Source of the DNA: Actinomycetes bacterium | Lineage (GTDB): Bacteria; Actinomycetota; Thermoleophilia; Solirubrobacterales; 70-9 | Length of the DNA stretch: 5,280 bases | Assembly: GCA_023434465.1 (NCBI GenBank) | Contig: JAEYSQ010000113.1 | Location: 1 to 5,280, forward strand | Direction of reading: 5' to 3' | In this document: one piece after another, positions 1-5,280 of the stretch | Position numbering within the stretch: the first letter of the stretch is position 1 | How the letters are laid out: every line of letters starts with the position of its first letter | Translations under genes and position numbers: made by a program | Notes under the pieces: generated by a model | The model's input: only the letters and a program-made list of their open reading frames with translations | What the model was told of the DNA's origin: nothing | Databases searched by the model: none

Positions 1-58
1 CCCCCCCCCCTCGAACCCCGCCCCCCCGGGCCCCCCCCCCCCCCCCCCCGCCGCCGGG
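1..58. repeat. C-homopolymer tract at the window edge, probable low-quality sequence
   Basis: Almost every base is C, including an uninterrupted run of 19 C at 31-49, broken only by short G-rich or TCGAA islands. Read in the frame of the downstream gene it contains no stop and would encode mostly proline. Recognisable protein similarity begins only just after it, at about position 59. A poly-C run of this kind is unlike the balanced codon pattern that follows, and it is more easily explained as a contig-end or sequencing artefact than as biology. A genuine Pro-rich linker cannot be excluded. Confidence 0.6.
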
Positions 59-2815
59 ACCAGCTTCGAATGGCGTCTCGAATGGGGGCCGGGGCAGGCG
101 CCGACGTCCTGGAACGAGATCGGGTCAGGTACCTCGAGCGGGGCCGGGATCACCGATCTCGGGTCGCTCGACATGGCCGAAGTGCGCGAGGCGATGGAGA
201 ATTTCGACGCACCGGTCGACCCGGCCGGGCCGACTTTCTCGATCTCCGGCACCGATCCGCATGACCACGAGTTCACTGTCCGGCTGGTCGTCGAAGGCGA
301 CGGGCTTGCCACCCCTGGGATCGACCGTCGGGTCTTCGCCCTGGCTGACGATCCCGATCTGCGCGAAGGGTTCCCGCGGCGGATGGGCACCGGTGGCGAG
401 GCTCCGGTGCGCTACGCGGACCTCGACCAGGACGGGGTACAGGAACTGATCGTCCCGCTGATGGACGGCACCGTGCACGCGTACACGCCGGAAGGTGACG
501 AACTGCCGGGCTGGCCGGTCCAGACCCTGCCGATGCGAAACGCCGACGGACACCACCACGCGGCCGGCTTTGCGGCCCTGGCCGAGGAGACTCCGCCGCG
601 GGAGACTCCGCGGGGGCCGGTCGGCGCCGACATCGACGGCGACGGTGAACCCGAGGTCGTGACCACGGCCGGGGTCCGCATTTACGCCTGGGAGGCGAGC
701 GGAGAGCCGGTCGTTGGATTCCCGGTCACCTCCGGGCTCGACCGTTGCGGACCGGAGCTGCAGCGGCCGCAGATCTCGCATCCGAAGTGCGGCTTCATGG
801 CGAGTCCGGCGGTGGGGCGCCTGCGCGGTCCCGATGCGCCGCTCGACATCGTTGCCCCGGGCCTCGACGGCTACCTCTACGCCTTCACCGGCGAGGGCGA
901 ACCGGTGCCGGGCTACCCGGTCAGGCTGGTCGACCCGGAGATTCCGGCCAACGAGCAGATGCTGGCCGAGTCAATCAACTCGCCGGCGATCGGTGACCTG
1001 AACGGGGACGGGCGGGACGACGTCGTGGTCGCGACTAACGAGACCTACGCGGCACAGCCGCCGGACTTCGAGAGCATCTCCGGGGGCCTGGTCGGGTCAG
1101 CCCTGACCGAGATCCTGGCCAACGCCGCCGGCGGTTCGAACCGCGTCTACGCGGTCGACTCGCGCGGCAACGGGTTCGATGGCAACGGCGGCAGCCCGTA
1201 CCTCGGCGGCTGGCCGATCAAAATCAACGGCGCGATCCAGACGACGCTGCCGCTGATCGGGCCCGGACAGGATCCCTCGATCACCAGCGTGAACGGCGAG
1301 CCGAGGATCATCGCCTCGGCCACCGGTTCGGCGACGATCGGGATCTACCGGCCGGACGGCAGCCTTGCCACCAACGTTGAACAGGCGGTGCCCGGGCCGG
1401 CCTCCGTGACCGACGGGGCCCTCGCGGTCGGCGCGGTCAACCTGTTCGAGTCCGCCTCGCTCGGCAAGCTGACCACCGGCGCGGCGAACCCCAGCATCGT
1501 CAAGTACGGGCTCGGTCTTCCCGGCGTGCTCAACCTGTTGCTGGTCGGCCAGAACCTGCCCTACAACCATCTGATCGGCGCCTACGATCCGGTGACCGGG
1601 CTGTCCGCCCCGGCCTATCCGCGGGTGACCGAGGATTTCCAGTTCCTCTCCTCTTCGACGATCGCCAACGTGAACGGCAGCACCGTCTCCAACCAGGTCC
1701 TGGCCGGGACCGGCCTCGGCCTGATCAACGCCTACGACGGCCTGACCGGGCTCAACGCCGAAGGGTTTCCCAAGGTGACGGGCGGCTGGCTGTTTGCTCC
1801 GCCCACGGTTTCCGACGACGGCCGGATGGCGGCGATCACCCGCGAGGGCTATCTCTTCGAGTGGTCGCTGCCGGACCTCCCGCAATGCCAGTCCGAGTGG
1901 CCGTCCTTCCGGCACGACCCGCAGCAGAGCGGCAACTATGACCGCGACGGCTCGCCGCCCGGTGGTCTCGGCGCGGTAGCCGAGGAGGACGGAAGCCTGA
2001 GCTTCACGGCAACCGGCGACGATGGCGAGTGCGGCGTCGCCGGACGGTACGAGGTCGTGTCGTCGGACTCCGAAATCACCGGAGCCACCTTCGGGGAGGG
2101 AACGCCGGTCGCCGGAGCGCCGGCCCCGGGCGCTGCCGGTACTGCCCAGTCATTCGTGCTTCCGCAGACCTCGCGGTACGTGGGAATCAGGGCAGTCGAC
2201 GAAGCCGGAAACCCCGGTGCGCTCAGCGTTATCGACCGCGGGGAAACCGGACCGACCGGCCCCACCGGGCCCACCGACCCGACGGGACCGACCGGGCCTA
2301 CTTCACCGACCGGACCGACCGGACCAACATCTCCGACCGGCCCAACCGGCCCGACGAACCCGACTGGCCCGACCGGTCCGACCCAGCCGACCGGACCCAC
2401 GGGACCAACTGAGCCCACCGGACCGACTGGACCCACCGGGCCGACTGGACCGGTAGGACCCGGCAAGCCGCCGAAAAACATCGCGCCCGGTCTCGGCTTC
2501 GTTCACAAGGGGCGCCTCTACGTCCGGGTTCACTGCCCGCCGAGGTTCAGGCCGGCCTGCCGCGTCAGGGCCGTGGTCGTGACCAAGCGCAAGCGCGGCA
2601 AGCCGATGACCAGGGCGATCAACATCCGGGTTCCTTCCGGCAAGTGGAAGCGGGGTGCCCTGAAGATCCGGCCCCGGTACAAGGCCCGCTTCCAGCGCCT
2701 CTCGAAGATCAAGCGGAGGACCGTGACCCTGAAGATGCGGGTCAGGGCGAAGCGGATCACCCGCGCCAAGCACCGCCGGGTGATCTACCACCGCCTCCGC
2801 GTCAGAAAGCGCTAA
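2..2815 (+). CDS. C-terminal part of a secreted S8 (subtilisin-like) peptidase with FG-GAP/VCBS-type propeller, 5' end missing
   Basis: The frame is open from position 2 to the TAA at 2813. The ATG at 173 is probably internal, because the codons before it (59-172) read as family-like protein, for example TSFEWRLEWGPGQAP, a pattern I recall after the catalytic domain of actinobacterial S8 peptidases. Counting residues from that ATG (880 aa), residues 25-60 complete a beta domain. Residues 66-570 form a propeller with calcium-type loops D-x-D-x-D-G at 83-88, 153-158 and 275-280. Each blade follows the pattern 'hydrophobic-YA..-G-LPGWPV' (103-116, 171-185, 235-250, 326-348). The closing motif WPSFRHD lies at 576-582. 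Residues 593-690 look like an Ig/FN3 domain ending in AVDEAGN. Then come a Gly-Pro-Thr linker (692-763) and a basic tail (765-880) with Cys788 and Cys796. The protein is expected to be exported and extracellular. The Asp/His/Ser catalytic residues lie upstream of the window, so protease activity is inferred from family architecture. A non-proteolytic FG-GAP surface protein is the alternative. Confidence 0.72.
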   Translation, partial: PPPSNPAPPGPPPPPPAAGTSFEWRLEWGPGQAPTSWNEIGSGTSSGAGITDLGSLDMAEVREAMENFDAPVDPAGPTFSISGTDPHDHEFTVRLVVEGDGLATPGIDRRVFALADDPDLREGFPRRMGTGGEAPVRYADLDQDGVQELIVPLMDGTVHAYTPEGDELPGWPVQTLPMRNADGHHHAAGFAALAEETPPRETPRGPVGADIDGDGEPEVVTTAGVRIYAWEASGEPVVGFPVTSGLDRCGPELQRPQISHPKCGFMASPAVGRLRGPDAPLDIVAPGLDGYLYAFTGEGEPVPGYPVRLVDPEIPANEQMLAESINSPAIGDLNGDGRDDVVVATNETYAAQPPDFESISGGLVGSALTEILANAAGGSNRVYAVDSRGNGFDGNGGSPYLGGWPIKINGAIQTTLPLIGPGQDPSITSVNGEPRIIASATGSATIGIYRPDGSLATNVEQAVPGPASVTDGALAVGAVNLFESASLGKLTTGAANPSIVKYGLGLPGVLNLLLVGQNLPYNHLIGAYDPVTGLSAPAYPRVTEDFQFLSSSTIANVNGSTVSNQVLAGTGLGLINAYDGLTGLNAEGFPKVTGGWLFAPPTVSDDGRMAAITREGYLFEWSLPDLPQCQSEWPSFRHDPQQSGNYDRDGSPPGGLGAVAEEDGSLSFTATGDDGECGVAGRYEVVSSDSEITGATFGEGTPVAGAPAPGAAGTAQSFVLPQTSRYVGIRAVDEAGNPGALSVIDRGETGPTGPTGPTDPTGPTGPTSPTGPTGPTSPTGPTGPTNPTGPTGPTQPTGPTGPTEPTGPTGPTGPTGPVGPGKPPKNIAPGLGFVHKGRLYVRVHCPPRFRPACRVRAVVVTKRKRGKPMTRAINIRVPSGKWKRGALKIRPRYKARFQRLSKIKRRTVTLKMRVRAKRITRAKHRRVIYHRLRVRKR
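2246..2461 (+). repeat. Gly-Pro-Thr linker array, 27-bp period
   Basis: This tandem repeat lies inside the first gene and encodes Gly-Pro-Thr triplets in a 9-residue super-unit, GPTGPTxPT. The x residues are D, S, S, N, Q and E at residues 702, 711, 720, 729, 738 and 747 (counted from the ATG at 173), exactly nine apart. Synonymous codons have diverged (ACC/ACG/ACT/ACA, GGA/GGC/GGG, CCG/CCC), so the copies are not recent duplicates. It joins the Ig-like domain to the basic tail and probably acts as an extended, Thr-rich spacer outside the cell. Confidence 0.95.
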
Positions 2816-2819
2816 GAAA

Positions 2820-2849
2820 AGAAAGGGGCCCGCAGTGGGGCCCCTTTCT
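2820..2849. terminator. Bidirectional intrinsic terminator between convergent genes
   Basis: A perfect 12-bp inverted repeat pairs 2820-2831 (AGAAAGGGGCCC) with 2838-2849 (GGGCCCCTTTCT) around the 6-base loop GCAGTG. It starts 5 bases after the stop of the + strand gene and lies 23 bases beyond the stop of the minus-strand dehydrogenase. Read on the minus strand, the stem is followed by a T-rich run (TTTCTTTTCTTAG). On the + strand the tail is weaker (TTTCTCAGTTTCG). The convergent position and GC-rich stem fit a terminator serving both genes. Confidence 0.88.
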
Positions 2850-2871
2850 CAGTTTCGTGTGGCGGTACGAA

Positions 2872-3705
2872 TCAGGTGTACATGCCGCCGAACTGACCGC
2901 CGGTTACGTTCAGGACCTGGCCGTGGACGTAGTCGGAGAGGTTCGAGCCGAGGAAGAGAACCGGGCCGGCTGCTTCTTCCGGTGAAGCGGGGCGGCCGAG
3001 CGGGATGATCATCGAAGCCATGGCACGCATCTGCTCCGGGATCCCGAGCTGGATCTCCTCGCCGTCGGGTGACTTGATCGTCTCGGAGTCACCTTCCTTG
3101 GCGGCGGTGAGACGAGTCTCGACGAAGCCGAACGCGACCGCATTGACGTTGATCTTGAACTGGCCCCACTCCTTTGCGAGGGTCTTGGTCAGACCGACCA
3201 CGGCCGACTTGGCCGCGCTGTAGTTGGCCTGGCCCGCATTTCCCATGGTTCCGGAGACGGAACTGACGTTGATCAGCTTGCGGAAATACTCATTGCCTTC
3301 GGCCGCTTCAGCCTTGGCGGCTTCGCGCCATGCGGGAGCTAGCGCGCGAGCGACCCGGAAAGGCACGATCGTGTGGATGTCGAGCATCGCCTGGAACTGG
3401 TCGTCACTCATCTTGTGGGCAACACCGTCCCAGGTGTAGCCGGCGTTGTTGACGACGATGTCGACCGACCCGAACGCGTCCTGGGCCGTCGCGACGAGCT
3501 TCTCGCAGGCGTCGCCCTTGGTCAAATCTCCGCCGAAGACGGCAGTATCGCCGTTGATCTCCGAAGCCGTCTGCTCGGCTACGTCGGCATCCAGGTCATT
3601 GATCAGAACCCTGGCGCCCTGAGCGGCGAAAAGTTCGGCAGTGGCCCGACCGATGCCACGGGCGGAGCCGGTGACGATCGCGTTCTTGCCTTCAAGTAGT
3701 CCCAT
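2872..3705 (-). CDS. SDR-family oxidoreductase, FabG-like
   Basis: This 277-residue classical short-chain dehydrogenase has a Rossmann fold and is expected to be a cytoplasmic NAD(H)-dependent 3-oxoacyl/3-hydroxyacyl or related alcohol-ketone reductase. The dinucleotide-binding motif TGSARGIG is at 12-19. Asp37 at the end of the second strand favours NAD over NADP. NNAG is at 86-89. The catalytic Ser149, Tyr162 and Lys166 (YSAAK) are present with the usual 13- and 4-residue spacing. The stretch GTMGNAGQANYSAAK closely resembles FabG. Two departures stand out: the Asn of the usual Asn-Ser-Tyr-Lys tetrad is His111 (LDIHT), and the usual PG after the sixth strand reads AFG (191-193). It is about 30 residues longer than typical FabG, with extra residues near 128-143 and 203-222. 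The start is fixed by the N-terminus MGLLEGKNAIVTG and an AAGGAG site upstream. The substrate cannot be read from sequence. Its neighbours are unrelated secreted proteins, so it seems to be transcribed alone. Confidence 0.93.
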   Translation of the reverse strand: MGLLEGKNAIVTGSARGIGRATAELFAAQGARVLINDLDADVAEQTASEINGDTAVFGGDLTKGDACEKLVATAQDAFGSVDIVVNNAGYTWDGVAHKMSDDQFQAMLDIHTIVPFRVARALAPAWREAAKAEAAEGNEYFRKLINVSSVSGTMGNAGQANYSAAKSAVVGLTKTLAKEWGQFKINVNAVAFGFVETRLTAAKEGDSETIKSPDGEEIQLGIPEQMRAMASMIIPLGRPASPEEAAGPVLFLGSNLSDYVHGQVLNVTGGQFGGMYT

Positions 3706-3717
3706 CTAAAAGAAACG

Positions 3718-3723
3718 CTCCTT
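3718..3723 (-). promoter_or_regulatory. Ribosome-binding site of the SDR gene
   Basis: On the minus strand the hexamer AAGGAG lies 12 bases before the ATG at 3705. It matches the anti-Shine-Dalgarno core well, and the spacing is a little long. It supports the chosen start of the dehydrogenase. Confidence 0.75.
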
Positions 3724-3749
3724 GGATTGGTTGCAAGCCGCACTATAGG
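3722..3749 (+). promoter_or_regulatory. Weak candidate promoter of the propeller-protein gene
   Basis: TTGGAT (3722-3727) and TATAGG (3744-3749) are 16 bases apart on the + strand, upstream of the secreted-protein gene. The matches to consensus are partial (three and four of six). The TATA core is shared with the minus-strand -10 candidate, so the two promoters would overlap and compete if both are real. The leader would be about 57 bases. Confidence 0.25.
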
Positions 3750-3770
3750 GCGAGATCAGGGGTCGCAACC
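3742..3770 (-). promoter_or_regulatory. Candidate promoter of the SDR gene
   Basis: On the minus strand, TATAGT (3747-3742) matches the -10 consensus at five of six positions. TTGCGA (3768-3763) lies 15 bases upstream and matches the -35 consensus at four of six. Transcription would begin near 3735, giving a leader of about 30 bases that contains the AAGGAG site. The -35/-10 spacing is short for a primary sigma factor, so the -10 element is the stronger part of this call. Confidence 0.4.
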
Positions 3771-3779
3771 CTGTCGCAA
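3762..3779. promoter_or_regulatory. Possible operator: direct repeat of GTCGCAA, 11 bp apart
   Basis: GTCGCAA occurs at 3762-3768 and again at 3773-3779, one helical turn apart. The first copy overlaps the candidate -35 of the dehydrogenase and sits within an imperfect inverted repeat (AGGGGT-CGC-AACCCT, 3758-3772). The placement suits a regulator that controls the divergent pair, but no regulator gene is in view and short repeats arise by chance. Confidence 0.25.
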
Positions 3780-3794
3780 AGTCCCCGCAAGGGC

Positions 3795-3805
3795 GGAAGT
3801 GGAAG
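3795..3805 (+). promoter_or_regulatory. Ribosome-binding region deciding the ATG at 3814
   Basis: The purine-rich stretch GGAAGTGGAAG ends 8 bases before the ATG at 3814. It is an imperfect Shine-Dalgarno site at a suitable distance. Together with the signal peptide that begins at this ATG, it favours this start over the in-frame TTG at 3727. Confidence 0.5.
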
Positions 3806-3813
3806 CTGCGGCC

Positions 3814-5262
3814 ATGAAGAAAGCCATTCTCGTTCCCCTGATCGTTCTCGCCACGTCTCTCCTGGTCGTGAGTGCCTCCCAGGCCGCCAACGTTTCCTTT
3901 GTCGGCAACGACGGCAACGTGTACCGGACCTCCCCGGACGGGACCCTCACCCAGAAGGTGACCAGTGACGCGACCGCGGAAAACAGGTACGTGACTCCGT
4001 CCCAGAAGAACGACGGCACGATCGTCGCGATCCGCAAGGTCAGCGCGAGCGCCTTCGCCTACTTCCTCAACCCGGCCACGGGCCAGGTCAAGGACAGCTG
4101 GATCATGCCGAAGACCGGGGCCGGGTCCTTCGTGCCGTTCAACAGCGGAACGATCTCACCGGACGGTGGCATGTTCGTCTACGACTGGCACTACTTCGAC
4201 TGCTGGACCAACCCCTGCATCCTGAACCAGAAGGTGTCGTTCATATCCGGGCCCGGCACAACGAATCCCTGCTTGATCAATTGCCACACCTACTACATCC
4301 GCCCGCGCTGGATTCCGGGCACCCCCTACGCCGGCTTCGTCGACACCGACTTCCGGCGGATCTGGGTTCAGAAGGCCGGCAGCGCCGAACCGAACGCCTG
4401 GCTGGGATTCAACGACCCGAACGGGGGCGACATGCACAGCTTCGACGTCTCTTCGACGGGAGTGACCGTTCTCGAGGTCTCGCCGGAGGGTTCGGACGCA
4501 GCCGAGTTCTCGTTCTGGAACAACAACGGGACGCCACCGGCCGGCAATCCCAGCTACCGCTGCTCGGTCCCCGGAATCGCCCAGACTCCGGCCTACCCGC
4601 GCTTCTCTCCCGACGGCTCGATGATCACCTGGCAGGACCGCGGCTCGGTCTACGTGGCGCGAGTTCCCGCCGCAACCGGTGGCAACTGCTCGCTGAACGC
4701 GATCAAGGTCGGCAACGGCAAGGAGCCTGCCTTCGGCCAGGCCACCCTGACTTCGACCGGCCCGACCGGTCCGACCGGGCCCACTGGGCCGACCAACCCG
4801 ACCGGGCCCACGGGACCGACGAACCCAACCGGACCGACGGGACCGACGAACCCGACCGGACCGACGGGACCGACCAGTCCCACGGGTCCGACCGGACCGA
4901 CCGGCCCGACCGGACCCACTGATCCGCTCCCGGGCACGCCGAAGATCCGCCTCAAGGTGAACCCGGCCACCGCGAAGGCCAGAGCCGGCCGGGCGACCAG
5001 GCTGACCGCAACCCTGACCGGATCTGGTGCCACTGCCCCGATGGTCAAGGTCTGCGCCACGGTCAGCGGGAAGGCCCGCTGGGTGATCAAGCCGGCTGCC
5101 TGCAAGACGCTCCGAAACGTCGCTGCCGGCAAGACGGTGAGGACACGCCTCGCCATACGTACCACCCGCAAGGCGCGTGGTAGCTACGCCGTCCGGGTCT
5201 CTGCCAAGGGACCCGGAATCAACCCAGTCAACTCGAACAACAAGATCAAGGTGACCAAGTGA
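3814..5262 (+). CDS. Secreted TolB/WD40-like beta-propeller protein with Gly-Pro-Thr linker and CARDB-like C-terminal domain
   Basis: The 482-residue protein starts with a clear signal peptide: MKK, a hydrophobic core at 4-21, and likely cleavage after SQA at residue 24. Residues 26-310 look like a beta-propeller, with SPDG-type turns at 40-43, 115-118 and 265-268 and blade strands such as MITWQDRGSVYVARV (270-284). They hold six cysteines (130, 135, 153, 157, 250, 292), probably disulfide-bonded outside the cell. A Thr-rich linker of Gly-Pro-Thr triplets spans 315-370. Residues 375-482 form a basic beta-sandwich resembling CARDB/DUF11 domains, with Cys414 and Cys430 and the typical 'LxAGKTVxxRLxIR' strand. 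No enzyme motif or membrane anchor is visible, so a binding or structural surface role is inferred and the ligand is unknown. Its overall plan mirrors the large + strand gene at 2-2815. Starting at the TTG at 3727 would add 29 residues ahead of the signal peptide and is unlikely. Confidence 0.85.
   Translation: MKKAILVPLIVLATSLLVVSASQAANVSFVGNDGNVYRTSPDGTLTQKVTSDATAENRYVTPSQKNDGTIVAIRKVSASAFAYFLNPATGQVKDSWIMPKTGAGSFVPFNSGTISPDGGMFVYDWHYFDCWTNPCILNQKVSFISGPGTTNPCLINCHTYYIRPRWIPGTPYAGFVDTDFRRIWVQKAGSAEPNAWLGFNDPNGGDMHSFDVSSTGVTVLEVSPEGSDAAEFSFWNNNGTPPAGNPSYRCSVPGIAQTPAYPRFSPDGSMITWQDRGSVYVARVPAATGGNCSLNAIKVGNGKEPAFGQATLTSTGPTGPTGPTGPTNPTGPTGPTNPTGPTGPTNPTGPTGPTSPTGPTGPTGPTGPTDPLPGTPKIRLKVNPATAKARAGRATRLTATLTGSGATAPMVKVCATVSGKARWVIKPAACKTLRNVAAGKTVRTRLAIRTTRKARGSYAVRVSAKGPGINPVNSNNKIKVTK
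4756..4923 (+). repeat. Second Gly-Pro-Thr linker array, 27-bp period
   Basis: This repeat in the second secreted-protein gene encodes GPTGPTNPT three times and GPTGPTSPT once, followed by four GPT triplets and DPLPG. The Gly replacements (N328, N337, N346, S355, counted from the ATG at 3814) are exactly nine residues apart. Consecutive 27-bp units are close at DNA level: 4804-4830 and 4831-4857 differ at three third-codon positions, and the first 18 bases of 4831-4857 and 4858-4884 differ at one. This suggests more recent unit duplication than in the array at 2246-2461. Confidence 0.95.
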
Positions 5263-5280
5263 AATACCGAACCCACAACT
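5259..5280 (+). CDS. Possible start of a further gene, overlapping the previous stop (truncated by window end)
   Basis: A GTG at 5259 overlaps the TGA stop of the preceding gene in the arrangement GTGA, typical of translational coupling. It opens a frame reading M-K-Y-R-T-H-N to the end of the window, a basic start that could begin a signal peptide. A weak AAGGTGA lies a few bases upstream. Seven codons are too few to identify a product, and the real next start may lie beyond the window. Confidence 0.3.

Noticed and set aside
1097..1915. Long minus-strand frame of 272 codons
   Set aside because: It lies opposite the propeller-coding region, has an Arg/Gly/Asp-rich composition typical of antisense high-GC frames, and resembles no family I know.
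2246..2461. Collagen-like triple helix from Gly-Pro-Thr triplets
   Set aside because: Only two Gly triplets in a row fall between most interruptions, which is too few for a stable triple helix.
1936..2481. Minus-strand frame encoding Gly-Pro-Val repeats
   Set aside because: It is the antisense of the Gly-Pro-Thr array, since ACC GGN CCN reads as Gly-Pro-Val in reverse. It has no ribosome-binding site and no domain outside the repeat.
2816..2871. CRISPR-like or mobile-element inverted repeat
   Set aside because: There is a single hairpin between convergent genes with T-rich flanks, no repeat-spacer series and no transposase. A terminator explains it fully.
3739..3751. Phage T7-like promoter resemblance (CACTATAGGGCGA)
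   Set aside because: It resembles the 3' part of the T7 consensus (TAATACGACTCACTATAGGG) but lacks the upstream half. It sits in a natural intergenic region and is most likely coincidence, though the resemblance to vector-derived sequence was considered.
3727..3813. Upstream TTG start for the second secreted protein
   Set aside because: The added 29 residues are charged and lie before a standard signal peptide. The ATG at 3814 has a ribosome-binding site and puts MKK at the N-terminus.
4650..5171. Second minus-strand frame with Gly-Pro-Val repeats
   Set aside because: It has the same cause as the other one: an antisense shadow of the linker at 4756-4923, kept open by high GC content.

Overview
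The window looks like chromosomal DNA of a high-GC Gram-positive bacterium. The most likely home is the actinobacterial class Thermoleophilia (Solirubrobacterales and relatives). This rests on strong G/C bias at third codon positions, long secreted proteins with Gly-Pro-Thr linkers ending in small basic Cys-pair domains, and a subtilase-associated propeller family that I associate with that group. The assignment is inferred from protein style; no rRNA or other marker gene is present.

Layout. Positions 1-58 are an almost pure C tract that looks like a low-quality contig edge. From about 59 to 2815 on the + strand runs the 3' part of a large gene. It encodes the C-terminal half of what is probably an S8 (subtilisin-like) secreted protease: a post-catalytic beta domain, an FG-GAP/VCBS-type propeller with calcium-loop motifs, an Ig/FN3-like domain, a Gly-Pro-Thr linker and a 116-residue tail with no acidic residues. 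The catalytic domain lies outside the window. A strong 12-bp hairpin (2820-2849) separates it from a convergent minus-strand gene (2872-3705) for a FabG-like short-chain dehydrogenase. A 108-bp divergent intergenic region (3706-3813) carries a good ribosome-binding site for the dehydrogenase, candidate overlapping promoters and a spaced TCGCAA repeat. The + strand then encodes a second secreted protein (3814-5262): signal peptide, TolB/WD40-like propeller with six cysteines, another Gly-Pro-Thr linker, and a CARDB-like C-terminal domain. A further gene may begin with a GTGA stop/start overlap at 5259.

How they fit together. The two secreted proteins share an architecture (beta-propeller, Gly-Pro-Thr linker, basic beta-rich tail) and probably work at or outside the cell surface. 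The dehydrogenase is a cytoplasmic metabolic enzyme with its own signals, and nothing in the sequence ties it functionally to its neighbours. I see no tRNA, rRNA, CRISPR array, insertion sequence or phage gene, and no convincing new defence or mobile system. The most unusual features are the strict 9-residue super-period of both linkers, in which every third Gly is replaced, and the purely basic tail of the first protein.
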